Below, piece after piece: positions 26,790 through 37,185 of a stretch of 64,000 nucleotides of DNA. The translations under genes and the position numbers were made by a program. The stretch covers positions 3,906,001-3,970,000 of the forward strand of contig NC_089439.1 of assembly GCF_026210795.1 (NCBI RefSeq). The letters are read 5' to 3'. Position 1 is the stretch's first letter. Every line of letters starts with the position of its first letter. Below the pieces are notes generated by a model. The model was not told the DNA's origin and searched no databases. It worked only from the letters and a program-made list of their open reading frames with translations. This DNA is from Rhizophagus irregularis. Its lineage: Eukaryota > Glomeromycota > Glomeromycetes > Glomerales > Glomeraceae.

Positions 26790-29700
26790 TTGTTTTATTT
26801 TGTTTAAATATTACGTAGTTCACGAATGAAACGAATATAAAATATTTATTGTTCGTTTCGCCAATTATGTGACCGAATTTACGAGACAAAGATAGACATT
26901 ATCTATTAAATATATCTGATATAGAGTTTTAGCGGGCTTTTATAGTATTATCAAATATTAATCTTATATTAAATTAATCTTATATTAAACATCGCCTGAA
27001 ATTGTTGCAATGATTACAATTTACAAATTATTTTTTTTATTAATATATATAGTCTTAATCAGGAAATATTTTTATTTGCGAGCATATTCATAGATATGTC
27101 GTCTCTGGGCCCTTCCTCGATCATTATATACATATCATACATATCATGAGCTCGATCTTCAGCTTAGTCTTGAGGACCATACTAGGCCGGGAGTTGTAAA
27201 TAATGTAATTTTAGAGGTGCTTTCAAAGAGCCATTAATCTCAACAAAAGTTGACAATAACCTTGAATATTTTCTTGCTTATTATTTTTTTTTTCATCTAT
27301 CTTTGATTGAGGCATTATTATATAGGAATAACTTGAGACTTTTTCACAAATACCTATATCAAGCAAGTATCCCAAAGTCCTATCTCATCTAAAGATTTTG
27401 GAGAAAATAAGATAAAAAATCTAATAATTACAAAAAATTTTAGGAATAATATAGGATATAGGATTGGGATAATTGGATATATAATGGAATATAGAACATT
27501 GGAATAGGTGGGATTCTCCCATACTTAATGATAATACAAAGCAATGAAATTGAATTACAAATATGATAATTTATAGTTAATCCATAGGAAAAAAATTTAA
27601 GATTTTTAATATTACAAATGAAAATTGGATTTTATAAGATTAATTGGAAATGCAGATTTGATATAATCATCAATATTTTTATTTCAATTATAATTTACTT
27701 ATTTGAAATTGAAAACTATTGGATAGATTAAAATTATTAAGAAATTATGCATTTTTTATGGTGGAATTATTATTAGTATTGTACCCATTATTTCAAAAAT
27801 GATAGTTACAACTGTTGTTCTAAATATTGTTTTTAGTGTTTGATTTATTTAATGATTATAGTAATATTTATTCCAATAGTTATAAGAATCTTTGCTTTGG
27901 GAATTTTGTATCTGCTTCATAATTTCTGCTATTCCAGAAATTTATATATATAAAATATTACAAAATTATCTGCTCTATAATTACTGTTATTCCAGGAATT
28001 TTGTATATATAAAATATTATAAAATTATTTACTCTACAATCTTTGGTTTAGTAAAATTTATTATTAATAATATCTATATTATAGTATTTTATAACTAATA
28101 AATTCAATTTATTATTTGCCTGCTAATAATTTTGAATTTAAATTATCATATAATTAATTTCTAAATATAGTAAAAATTATCATAAAGTTCTATTATAAAC
28201 CTTTATTTATTGTATATTAAGTTTAGTAGTAAAGTTTGACAAATTTAAATTTTATATAATAAGCAAATTACTTGTATTACAAATATTATAGAGACAAATT
28301 TGCCTGCTAATTTTTTAAGCAAAATTTTTGGATATTCAATTATAAAAGGATAAAATATAATTTATTAGAATTATTTTATTAAAAAAAATTCAATAATATA
28401 ATTATATATCATTAGTAATGCTCTTCATAAGCCATTTCAAGCTATTCAAATCTTACTTAAAAAGGTCTAAGCTTTGCAAGCCTCATCAAGTTGCCCTTTT
28501 AGATAAAGTTTACTTAACTTGAAATAACTTATGAAAAGTACTAATCATTATGTAATAGAATATTTGCAAACTGGAAAAATGTTAACAAATTAGCATCCTT
28601 TAGTAAAAAGCATATAAAATAAATTGTGAATAAACTATTAGACCTAAAGATATATGGTTACTACTATTGTAAAATGAATCTAATAAGCTAAATTTCATCT
28701 TATTGTGATTATTAGATGCAAGTAAATTTTTTAAGATCAAATTTCTAATTTTAGTTTAATTTTTTGTTATAATTAAAATTAAATATTTACTAGTAAAATC
28801 AAAATAATGCTAATAAAAATTACACAAAATTGATTGTGTTACAAACTTCTCTTAAATTTTATTTGAAAAAAATATACAGGTTTAAAGTAAAAATTTTAAA
28901 ATTTGTAAATAATGAATTATTTAATAATAATTATTTAGTTATTTAATTAAAAAAATAAATATCATAGATATAAAGTTTAAAATTAAAGCTATCTAAAAAT
29001 ATATAATTCATTATATTTTTCATTACACATTAAATTTAAATGATAAATGATTTTAATAGACAAATATGCCTGCAAAATCCTATAAACTAATAAGGAATAA
29101 ATCAAGCAGTCTTGCTATTTCTATTTTTATAGAATTTGCTATATCTATAATTTTACTGTTATTTACAAAATGTTGTATTTTAATATTTAAACTCTTTCAA
29201 AATAGCTTATTTGATCAAAGCCCATAGTACTATATAAATATTTGCATTATACAATGAAAAATGTTCTATATTTTATATATTTTAGTTTAATATAGAGGTT
29301 AGACCAAATGCAGTTGTCATAGTCTTGTAGGACATTACTTTAGCCTAAAAAAGTTATATATTAAATATGAGTGAGTTTTTATACCAATTTTAAATTACAC
29401 TTTCAATAGATATATGTATATATAAATATCTGATCATTTCTATGGATAGTTTTGCGTCAAGGACTTCAAACACTTATAAGATAGGTAATATCTCCAAAAA
29501 TATTCATAGTAAATTACATTTTTGCCCATAGCTTGTCAATATTACTCCGATTTCCACCATTCAATTCCTCTTATTGAGATAATTCAAATGAAGCTATATA
29601 TCCAATTGCAGGTTGTCGAAATAACAATCCCGTAATTTACATAATTTCTAAACTATCTCTATAATATGCTTTTTTTTAAAAAATTTTACTAATTAGGCTA

Positions 29701-30433
29701 AGCAAACTTGTTATGTTATCTATTTAAGTAATTTTGAGATTCTGATGTGATGAGCACGACACTCAAGATGGATGTATTTGCTGAAATAGATTCTAATTAG
29801 AATGGTTATAGATTAAATTTTGATTTATTTTTCAAAATTAATCAAACTTACTCTTTTTATAATTATTCCAAGCTTTAAAAGTATTTCAGTTCTTTCAGCA
29901 AGGCTATTGTAATATTTATTGTATTTACCTTTAGTGAGTAATGAATGAATATAATTTGTCAAAATTTTACAGTAAATAAAAACCACGCCCAAAAATCATT
30001 TCGTAATGGTTTATGTTTACCTACATATATATAATTTGATAGCATATCAACATGGTATGCTTAAATATATATCTGAGAATCATATTCTGGTCTTTCAGTT
30101 GGGGGTTTCTTTTTTAAAGATCATATAAAATATTACATATATGGACCTTCAGGCAACAGATTCTCAAAACTTTCGTCTGCCCCTCCCCTAAGTGCTATAG
30201 TATTTGCATTCTTTCATGGTAATGCAAGTAGTACAAAACCATTTAGGTCTGAAATTTCAAATTTAGAAGAGTAGTGAGCTGATTGTTAATAGTTCATACA
30301 TTTCCCAATACAGTACTAATAAGTTATTTTGTTTGGCATATTAATTAACGCAAATATGGATTAATAAAAGAAAGGTTAATTAGAGCAACAAATATCAAAA
30401 AAACTCCGACCCACTTACTGGCGGCAAGCTGTT
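26790..30433. other. gene desert, extremely AT-rich
   Basis: About 3.6 kb with no supportable frame longer than about 70 codons. It is richer in A and T than the flanking genes. A two-copy tandem repeat at 27912-28028 is annotated separately. Confidence 0.6.
27912..28028. repeat. tandem duplication, 58-base period
   Basis: Two adjacent copies of a 58-base unit, each with CTGCT at the start, ATTCCAG in the middle and TATATATAAAATATTA towards the end. A third, shorter remnant (TACTCTACAAT) follows. It creates a chance repeat in the frame at 27892-28098. Confidence 0.75.
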
Positions 30434-30706
30434 CTATAGTAACGTGGATGTTTTTGGCGGGTTCGATGATAAGAAGTGGAAAAGAAAAAATGTAACATGA
30501 CTATTGAAATTTATGTTCCATTTACTTATAATAACTCGCAGATTTTTAAGCAGGTCCATATTCCAATGGACCCGAAAGTTTGGAGCGCAAGTAAGAGCAA
30601 TTTCTGTTAAGCTTAGGAAACTTGGACCATCAACTTCTTGATCCGTGATTATATCTGTGGTTTGGTAAGTTCGGATATATAATAATTCATAATCACATGA
30701 TATCAA
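30434..30706 (-). pseudogene. possible SAM-like domain fragment
   Basis: A minus-strand frame of 90 codons contains DGPSFLSLTE followed by a hydrophobic helix ending DLLKNLRVII. That order (acidic residues, DG..FL.LTE, then a C-terminal basic helix) resembles a SAM domain, which is common in this kind of fungus. No start region or partner exons are convincing, and a second frame downstream (about 30454-30350) has only about 35 codons. Probably a gene relic or a chance frame. Confidence 0.25.
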
Positions 30707-30960
30707 TTGTAGATTAACCAGATTAACCTAGTTACCGGTTTTGAGAGTGTTAAGATAAATCACATGATTTTCGGATTTAATCAAAAGCATCAAGTCGTCA
30801 AAATTTTCAGTATATATTACTACTAAAGAATCTATTATTCCTATACTATTTATCAGTTTTCGGTAATATAAAAATTAATCCACAGCCCGGTCTGCTAAAT
30901 TTCGTACAATTAGTTTATAGGCTCCTCTCATTTTTATATAATACATCGTATGAACGATCG

Positions 30961-31116
30961 ACAAATCCGTATCTGAATAAATTAAAAGCCTATTCGTCAA
31001 AACAAAGCCTTAATATGAGAAAGGTACACGACTTTCAGGATCTTATTATGCTAAGCCTCTGCACATTATAATATACATATAATCAATATGAAATACAAAA
31101 AGCTTCTATTCATATA
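30961..31116 (+). promoter_or_regulatory. conserved upstream block, module 1
   Basis: This block contains CCGTATCTGAATAAATTAAA, then TATTCGTCAAAACAAAG, then GCCTCTGCACATTATAATAT. It recurs in the same order before the genes at 33642 and 36379. The last part is TATA-like and lies about 40-50 bases from the start codon. Conservation may reflect shared descent and not regulation. Confidence 0.5.
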
Positions 31117-31910
31117 ATGTTTCGAAAACAACTCATCATTTTAGCTATTGTTATTCTAGTTCTCTCCCCAACTTTTACCTATTCTGCAGATGATGTAATC
31201 AAAAATGATTTATCTGGGGGCAGGATATTACTTTCTATTGTCAAGATGGAACAAGCCAAAGTTGTTGCTCCCAACTAGCGCACCGAATCTCAAGTGACCA
31301 TCTCTCCCGATGCGCTTCAATTGTTCTGATAAATCATAGTGGTTATAATATGACTTTGGAAGTTGAAAATCTCGAAGATGGCCGCTGGCTCACACAAGAA
31401 GATTATGTTCATTATGTTGGTGCCAACAGCACTAACATAAACTGCCAGCCACGTAATCTTACAGATAATGAGAACGAGACTATTTCTAGTGTTACGAGTC
31501 ATTTTCTCGGTGGAGTGAAAGGCTTTGCTAGTTTCCTCATACATGACGATATGACGAGTAAATTAAATATCTCCTGGGAAGTTCCTACAATTGGCACACC
31601 TCAATACGAATTTAATTTTCTTGGCGAATTATCTTATCAGCATTATGTTGTTAATAAGAACAAAACCTTTGATGATACAGTCTACCAAATTATAATTAAT
31701 AAAATTAAAATTAATGAAAATAAGACAATGTCACCACCCATTTCATTCATTATTGCCATTGGGCTCCCTGTCATTGTAGTAATTATTATTGGAATTCTTG
31801 TCATAGCATTATGGTTTAACACACCTACACGTATACAACCTAGGCCAGCGCCTGCAGGTTTTCACACACGTGGACAACGCATTAGGCCAGGACCACCTGC
31901 AGAACACTGA
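31117..31910 (+). pseudogene. copy 1 of the anchored ectodomain family, frameshifted
   Basis: The ATG at 31117 opens a clear signal peptide (hydrophobic core LAIVILVLS), but the frame shifts in the run of five G at about 31214-31218 and reaches a stop near 31276. The conserved domain continues in another frame (open as 31350-31910), with the family hallmarks GRWL, SVTSHFLGG, PTIGTPQYEF, a membrane span (about 31740-31815) and a Pro-rich tail. No GT/AG intron of reasonable size explains the shift. A homopolymer sequencing error is possible, in which case the gene is intact. Confidence 0.7.
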
Positions 31911-32309
31911 GCGGCATTTGGGTAGTTGGGTTATTGTAAATCTTCCAGACAGTTTAAAATAATTATTAGATTTGCGTGCAATTTAAGCTAGCCCTTTAAG
32001 CATAGTCTCTGCTTTAATTAATAATTACAAAAAACATTGGTAAAAGTTATGTAAAATAGTATTAAGTAGACAGAAGTATTTTTATAAATTATTAATTACT
32101 AAATTAGTGTTAAAATATTCTTGAATAGCAGAAATCAGAGATATTTTCAATTTAGTGCGTATCTTAATATTATTTTTATTTGCTTTTTTCTGCACAAAAT
32201 AAGGTATTTTTACACAACAATGTATCAAGATATTTTAAAAAATTTCTCTGATCTTGTTTTCTGCGCAAAACATGAAATGAAATGTTAAAAATTACAACCA
32301 CGCAGCCAA

Positions 32310-32699
32310 TTTTCCATCAAGTATGTACATTAACATATCCTATACCAGAGTCAGACAACCATACCAAATTGCGCAACCTAGAGCTTCCTTCTGAAACTAT
32401 AACTGAGATAGAATATGGTATAGGCAAAACGGCTGGTACGTAAACTTTTACTAGTTTACAGTTATCACACAGAAAGGACTTTACTTATTGCTCTTCCATT
32501 AATGCCAAGAACAGTATTTGAAGTATGTCTGAGATAATTCTCCGGAAACCTCAAAAGTAATGTATTCTCCGGGAACGAGAGGATTTGGTGAAATTTTTAC
32601 GAGTGGGTTTATAAGGGATCCGCTTGATTTGCAGAAAGTAGTAATGGCATTGACAATCGAAACCAATAAAGTAAATGCATAAATCATAGTCCTTTTCAT
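32310..32699 (-). pseudogene. ML-domain (NPC2-like) lipid-binding protein relic, copy 1
   Basis: The minus-strand frame starts with a signal peptide (MKRTMIYAFTLLVSIVNA) and continues with ISPNPLVPGEYITFEVSG, the typical first strands of an ML (MD-2-related lipid recognition) domain. The frame breaks soon after (SGELSQTYF then stop at 32499). A further ML-like piece, VPAVLPIPYSISV, follows in another frame near 32440-32400. NPC2-like ML proteins bind sterols or phospholipids in the secretory path. This copy is broken. Confidence 0.6.
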
Positions 32700-32899
32700 G
32701 ATTTTCTTTTTGCGAGTAATAGACAACTTGGCAAATATCTCGTTGTAGTAAATCATTGTCTTTTTATATAAAAAAATATTCCCACCTTTTGAAGCGAAAT
32801 GAGAAACGCTTTCGCAAATCCATATGACAACCTAACTAGTTTAGGACAGGGCATGACGAACCTAGCGTCACCTCTAAAAAATGGTCAATTTCTTAGAAT

Positions 32900-32946
32900 T
32901 AAGGTTAGGACTAGAGTTAGGATTAGGGTAAGGGGATTAGGGTTAG
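32900..32946 (+). repeat. interstitial telomere-like repeat
   Basis: About eight degenerate units of TTAGGG type in a row (AAGGTTAGGA, TTAGGATTAGGG, GGGGATTAGGGTTAG). TTAGGG is the common fungal telomere repeat. The position between two duplicated modules suggests a repaired break or an old telomere fusion. It is too short and degenerate to be a functional chromosome end. Confidence 0.65.
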
Positions 32947-33073
32947 TAATTTGTTACGTAAGTGTTGCTGTTCTTCAATTTTATAATTATTCTGTGAACA
33001 GGAACTTTTTTTATAAAAAAACTCTAATTGTCGCCGGCAAAATGAATCCGGCTACAGGGCATATTTACCGTTG

Positions 33074-33216
33074 TAACACCACAAATTTTTATAATTAAAA
33101 TTTCACCCCACGTGACCGGTGCATTTAAAGGGAATAAATAAGGGATGTGAAAAAAATAATTTTGGAGAAAAAATATATATATAGGTCACGTGGGGATGAA
33201 AAAATTGGTGGTGTTA
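33074..33216. mobile_element. MITE with CACGTG-containing inverted repeats
   Basis: The termini read TAACACCAC on the left and GTGGTGTTA on the right, and the complementarity continues inward to CCCCACGTGACC and GGTCACGTGGGG. The arms are about 40 bases. The outermost TA pairs are consistent with a TA target duplication. Present in module 1-2 spacer only. Confidence 0.7.
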
Positions 33217-33470
33217 CTGGGGAAAGTGGGGAACATTTGATAATCACATGATTTTTTGGTACACATTGATGTCAAAAAAAATCGCATTTGTTTTATTGGT
33301 CGTAATGAAGTAGGGAAAGAATCCAAGGAATCTAAGACTATCTATTGTTTCTATACTATCAATTTTCGTTAATATAACATTAACTCATGATATGTTATAT
33401 TGCTAAATTTCGTCCTAATCGATGATATTCTGGGTACAATGTAATACTTGACCGGTGTGTACACACGAAA

Positions 33471-33641
33471 GATCGGCAAATCCGTATCTGAATAAATTAA
33501 AAGCCTATTCGTCAAAACAAAGCCTTAATACGAGAAAGGTACATAATCAATTCTTTAAAATTGATAGGTCTTATTATGCTAAGCCTCTGCACATTGTAAT
33601 ATATAATCAATATGAAACCACAAAAAGCTTCTAACCACATA
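33471..33641 (+). promoter_or_regulatory. conserved upstream block, module 2
   Basis: Same motif order as at 30961-31116: CCGTATCTGAATAAATTAAA, TATTCGTCAAAACAAAG, GCCTCTGCACATTGTAATAT. An in-frame ATG at 33612 could lengthen the protein by ten residues, but modules 1 and 3 have a stop or a different frame there, so 33642 is the better start. Confidence 0.5.
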
Positions 33642-34517
33642 ATGTTTCAAAAATTGCTCATCATTTTTGCTATTGTTATTCTAATTCTCTCACCAACTTT
33701 TACCTATTCTGCAAATGATATAATAAAATATGATATATCTGGGAGCAGTTTCTATTGTCAAGATGGAACAAGCCGAAGTTGTTGCTCTCAACTAGCACAT
33801 CGAGTCTCAAGTGACCATCACTCCCGATGCGCTTCAATTGTTCTAACGAACAAAAGTGGCTATAATATGGATTTAGTAGCTAAAAATCTTGAAGATGGCC
33901 GTTGGCTCACATCAGAAGATTATGTTGGTGGCAACAGCGTTAATATAAATTGCGAGCCACATTCTCTTTTAGATAATGAATCCGAGACTATTTCTAGTGT
34001 TACAGGTCGTTTTCTTGGTGGATTGACAGGCTATGTTAGTTTCAAAATAAATGACGATATGACAAATGAATTTACTATCTCCTGGAAGGTTCCTACAATT
34101 GGTTCACCTCAATACGAATTTAATTTTCTTAATGATACATCTAATCAGCATTATGACGTTAAAATGGACAATGTTTTTGAAAATACAGTCTACCAAATTA
34201 CAATTAATAATAAAGATAATAAAGATAAGACATTCATTTCATCCATTATGTTCCTTGTCATTATTGTGTTAGTTATCATTGTGATTTTTGCCATTGTATC
34301 ATGTTGTAACACATGTAGACAACGCTTTAGGCCAGGACCACCTGCAGGTTTTAATACACGCGTTATTCCAGGACCACCTGTAGATTTTAATACACGCGTT
34401 ATTACAGTACCACCTGCAGGTTTTAATACACGTAGACAACACCCCAGGCCAGGACCACCCGCAGGTTTTAATACACGTGAACAACACATTAGGCCAGGAC
34501 CTCCTGCAGAACGCTGA
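33642..34517 (+). CDS. type I membrane protein with conserved ectodomain and GPPAGFNTR tail (copy 2)
   Basis: Intact single exon, 291 residues. Residues about 1-22 are a signal peptide (core LIIFAIVILILS). A Cys cluster follows (YCQD, SCCSQ, RCAS), then a domain with GRWL, ISSVTGRFLGG and PTIGSPQYEF. A membrane span lies at about 201-221. The cytosolic tail has four and a half repeats of about 13 residues around PGPPAGFNTR. The spacing of Gly/Trp/Pro motifs in the ectodomain resembles an aegerolysin-type beta-sandwich, but I hold this only as a weak suggestion; the membrane anchor would be unusual for that group. Middle member of the tandem array. Confidence 0.85.
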   Translation: MFQKLLIIFAIVILILSPTFTYSANDIIKYDISGSSFYCQDGTSRSCCSQLAHRVSSDHHSRCASIVLTNKSGYNMDLVAKNLEDGRWLTSEDYVGGNSVNINCEPHSLLDNESETISSVTGRFLGGLTGYVSFKINDDMTNEFTISWKVPTIGSPQYEFNFLNDTSNQHYDVKMDNVFENTVYQITINNKDNKDKTFISSIMFLVIIVLVIIVIFAIVSCCNTCRQRFRPGPPAGFNTRVIPGPPVDFNTRVITVPPAGFNTRRQHPRPGPPAGFNTREQHIRPGPPAER

Positions 34518-35019
34518 GTGTGCCAAGTCTGGCATTTAGATAGTCAGATTATTGTAAATCTTCCGGACAGATATATGACAAATAATATTTTATAATAATG
34601 ATTAGATTTGATGCAATAGGCTAGCTCTTTAAACATAGTTCTCTACCTTAACTAGTTAAAGTTACAAAAAACATGTTGGTAAAAGTTTGATATAGAAAGG
34701 GTAAAGCATGTTAAGTAGGCAGAAGTATTTTATAATTATTAATTATTATAATTAGTGTAAAAATATTTTTACAATTGCTTGATAGAGATATAAATTAATT
34801 ATCGTATATTCAGATTTATAGATTTACTGTATTTAACACGGTTCAAGTAAAATATTTATTTAATTGCCACAATTTTCAATTTAGTGCGTATTATTTTTAT
34901 TTGCTTTTTTTGCACAAAATAAGATATTAAAGTATTTTGAAATTCTCTGATCTTTGTTTTCTACGCAAAAACACAAAATGAAATGATAAAAATTACAATC
35001 ACGCAACCAATTTTATATC

Positions 35020-35426
35020 TAATCAAGTTCAGTATGTACATTAACGTATCATATATACCAGAATCAGACAACCATAACAACCCAAGCAATTGCGCAACCT
35101 AGAGCTTCCTTTCGAACCATAACTGAGAGAAAGTATGATATAGGCAAAACGGCTGGTACGTAAACTTTACCAATTTCACAGTTACTGGACAACCGTTATT
35201 TATCACACGTACAGTACATCCGTCGAAAGGACTTTATAAAACGCCAAGAACAGTATTTGATGTAGTCTTAGATAATTCTCCGGAAACCTCAAAAGTAATG
35301 TGTTCCCCAGGAACGAGAGGATTGGTGAAATTTTTACGAGTGGGTTTATAAGGGATCCGCTTGATTTGCAGAAAGTAGTAAAATCGAAACCAATAAAGTA
35401 AATGCAAAAATCATGATCCTTTTCAT
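35020..35426 (-). pseudogene. ML-domain (NPC2-like) relic, copy 2
   Basis: Paralog of the relic at 32310-32699. The signal peptide is recognisable (MKRIMIFAFTLLVSI) but the frame stops after 24 codons. Pieces of the ML domain (VKISP, SGELSKTTSNTVLG, NNGCPVTVKLVKF, QPF) are scattered over different frames. It retains a middle segment missing from copy 1, so the two decayed independently after duplication. Confidence 0.6.
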
Positions 35427-36214
35427 GATTTTTCTTTTGCGAGTAATAGACAACTTGGCAAATATCTCGTTGTAGTAAATCATTGCCTTTTTGTCCGGAG
35501 AGAAGATATATGTCTACGCATTATAAAAAATGATTGATCACGTGAGTTTATCTCTGTCCACTCACGTGATGTCATTCAATGAAATCGCAAATCTCTTTTT
35601 TTTTCGCTCTGGACTTACAACGGTTTCCGTTTCCTAGTTATAAAAAAAAATATTTCCACCTTTTGAAGCGAAATGAGAACGCTTTTGCAACTTTAGGCAA
35701 CCTAACTAGTTTAGGGTAGGATAGTTTGATAATCACATGATTTTTTGGTACACTATATTGATGTCTGTAAATTTGTTTATGAAAATAGGAAAATAGGGAA
35801 GGAATCCATGGAATCTAAAACCATCTATTGTTTATATACTATCAGTTTTGCATTGCTAAATTTCGTCCTAATCGATGATATTCTGAGTACAATTAGTTTA
35901 TAAACCCCTCCTTTCATTTTTACATAATACAATTTCTGGCTCTATTTATGTGAAATTATATATTGTAAATTTACTTTAATTTAGCTTTCATGAGTTTATT
36001 TTGGGATTACATAATTTCTAATGTGCAGTATAGTGAATTTCTCACTATAACGAATTTTAATCTCCAGTCCATGGGATTCACTATAGTGAGGTAATGAACC
36101 CGGCTACTATTTTTTCCGGGTGACTCTATTTTAAAGCATATGATTTCATGGTTGATCGGCTTCAGTATTAAAGCGATAATCCATTTAGTCATAACAAATT
36201 TCTAATACACATGA

Positions 36215-36378
36215 ACGATCGGCAAATTCGTATCTGTATAAATTAAAAGCTATTCGTCAAGACAAAGTCTTAATACGAGAAAGGCATATAATCAATTCCT
36301 TTTACAGAATTAATAGATATTATGCTACATTATGATATATACTGTAATCTAATATGAAATCACAAAAAGCTTCTCACA
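36215..36378 (+). promoter_or_regulatory. conserved upstream block, module 3
   Basis: Diverged copy of the block before 31117 and 33642, recognisable by CGTATCTGTATAAATTAAAA and TATTCGTCAAGACAAAG. It is preceded at about 36018-36100 by a separate inverted motif (CACTATAACGAA, CACTATAGTGAG) not found in the other two modules. Confidence 0.45.
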
Positions 36379-37185
36379 ATGGTTCAAAACCCACTCATCA
36401 TTTTTGCTATTGTTATTCTAGTTGTTCTAGTTCTCTCGCCAACTTTTACCTATTCTGAAGATAATAGCTCTTTCTCTTGTCAAGATGGAACAAGCCAAAG
36501 TTGTTGCTCTCAACTAGCGCACCGAGTCTCAAGTGAACATAATTCCCGATGCGCTTCAATTGTTCTAACGAATGAAAGTGGCTATAATATGGATTCTACA
36601 AATAAAAATCTTGAAGATGGCCGTTGGCTCACATCAACAGATTATTTTGGTGCCAACAGCGTTAATATAACCTGCGAGCCACGTTCTCTTCTAGATAATG
36701 AATCCGAGACTATTTCTAGTGTTACAAGTCATGTTTTCGGTGGGTTGAAAGGCTATTTTAGTTTCAAAATAAATGACAGTATGACAAGTGAATTTACTAT
36801 CTCCTGGAAAGTTCCTACAATTGGTCCACCTCAATACGAATTTAATTTTCTTAATGATTTATCTAATCAGTATTATATCGTTAATAACAACAAAACCTTT
36901 GAAGATACAGTCTACCAAATTACAATTAATAAAATTAATAAAATTAATGAAAATAAGACACCCATTTCATTAATTATTGTCATTGTGCTCCTTGGCATTG
37001 GGTTAGTTGTCATTGGAATTTTTTTCATTGCATCACGTTTTAACAGAGGACCACTTACACTCGTTATTGCATGTTTTAATACATGTAAACAACACTCCAG
37101 GCCAGGACCACCTGTAGTTGTTAACACACGTGAACGATCTGCCATTTATATAGTCGAACCGTGTAAATCTTCCGGACAGATATAA
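36379..37185 (+). CDS. anchored ectodomain family, copy 3 with replaced tail
   Basis: Single exon, 268 residues. It has a signal peptide with core LIIFAIVILVVLVLS, the Cys cluster (CQD, SCCSQ, RCAS), the GRWL, SVTSHVFGG and PTIGPPQYEF motifs, and a membrane span at about 196-219. Only one diverged tail unit (RPGPPVVVNTR) remains. The last residues (AIYIVEPCKSSGQI) are encoded by sequence that lies after the stop codon in copy 2, so a tail deletion or frameshift has recruited former 3' UTR. The ectodomain frame is intact, which suggests constraint after duplication. Function unknown. Confidence 0.8.
   Translation: MVQNPLIIFAIVILVVLVLSPTFTYSEDNSSFSCQDGTSQSCCSQLAHRVSSEHNSRCASIVLTNESGYNMDSTNKNLEDGRWLTSTDYFGANSVNITCEPRSLLDNESETISSVTSHVFGGLKGYFSFKINDSMTSEFTISWKVPTIGPPQYEFNFLNDLSNQYYIVNNNKTFEDTVYQITINKINKINENKTPISLIIVIVLLGIGLVVIGIFFIASRFNRGPLTLVIACFNTCKQHSRPGPPVVVNTRERSAIYIVEPCKSSGQI

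Noticed and set aside
34190-34535. Minus-strand frames with PGL/CGWSW repeats
   Set aside because: Antisense of the GPPAGFNTR tail repeat in copy 2.
36018-36100. CACTATAACGAA / CACTATAGTGAG motifs as a pogo/Tigger-like terminus
   Set aside because: Only one end is visible; no partner terminus, target duplication or transposase found.
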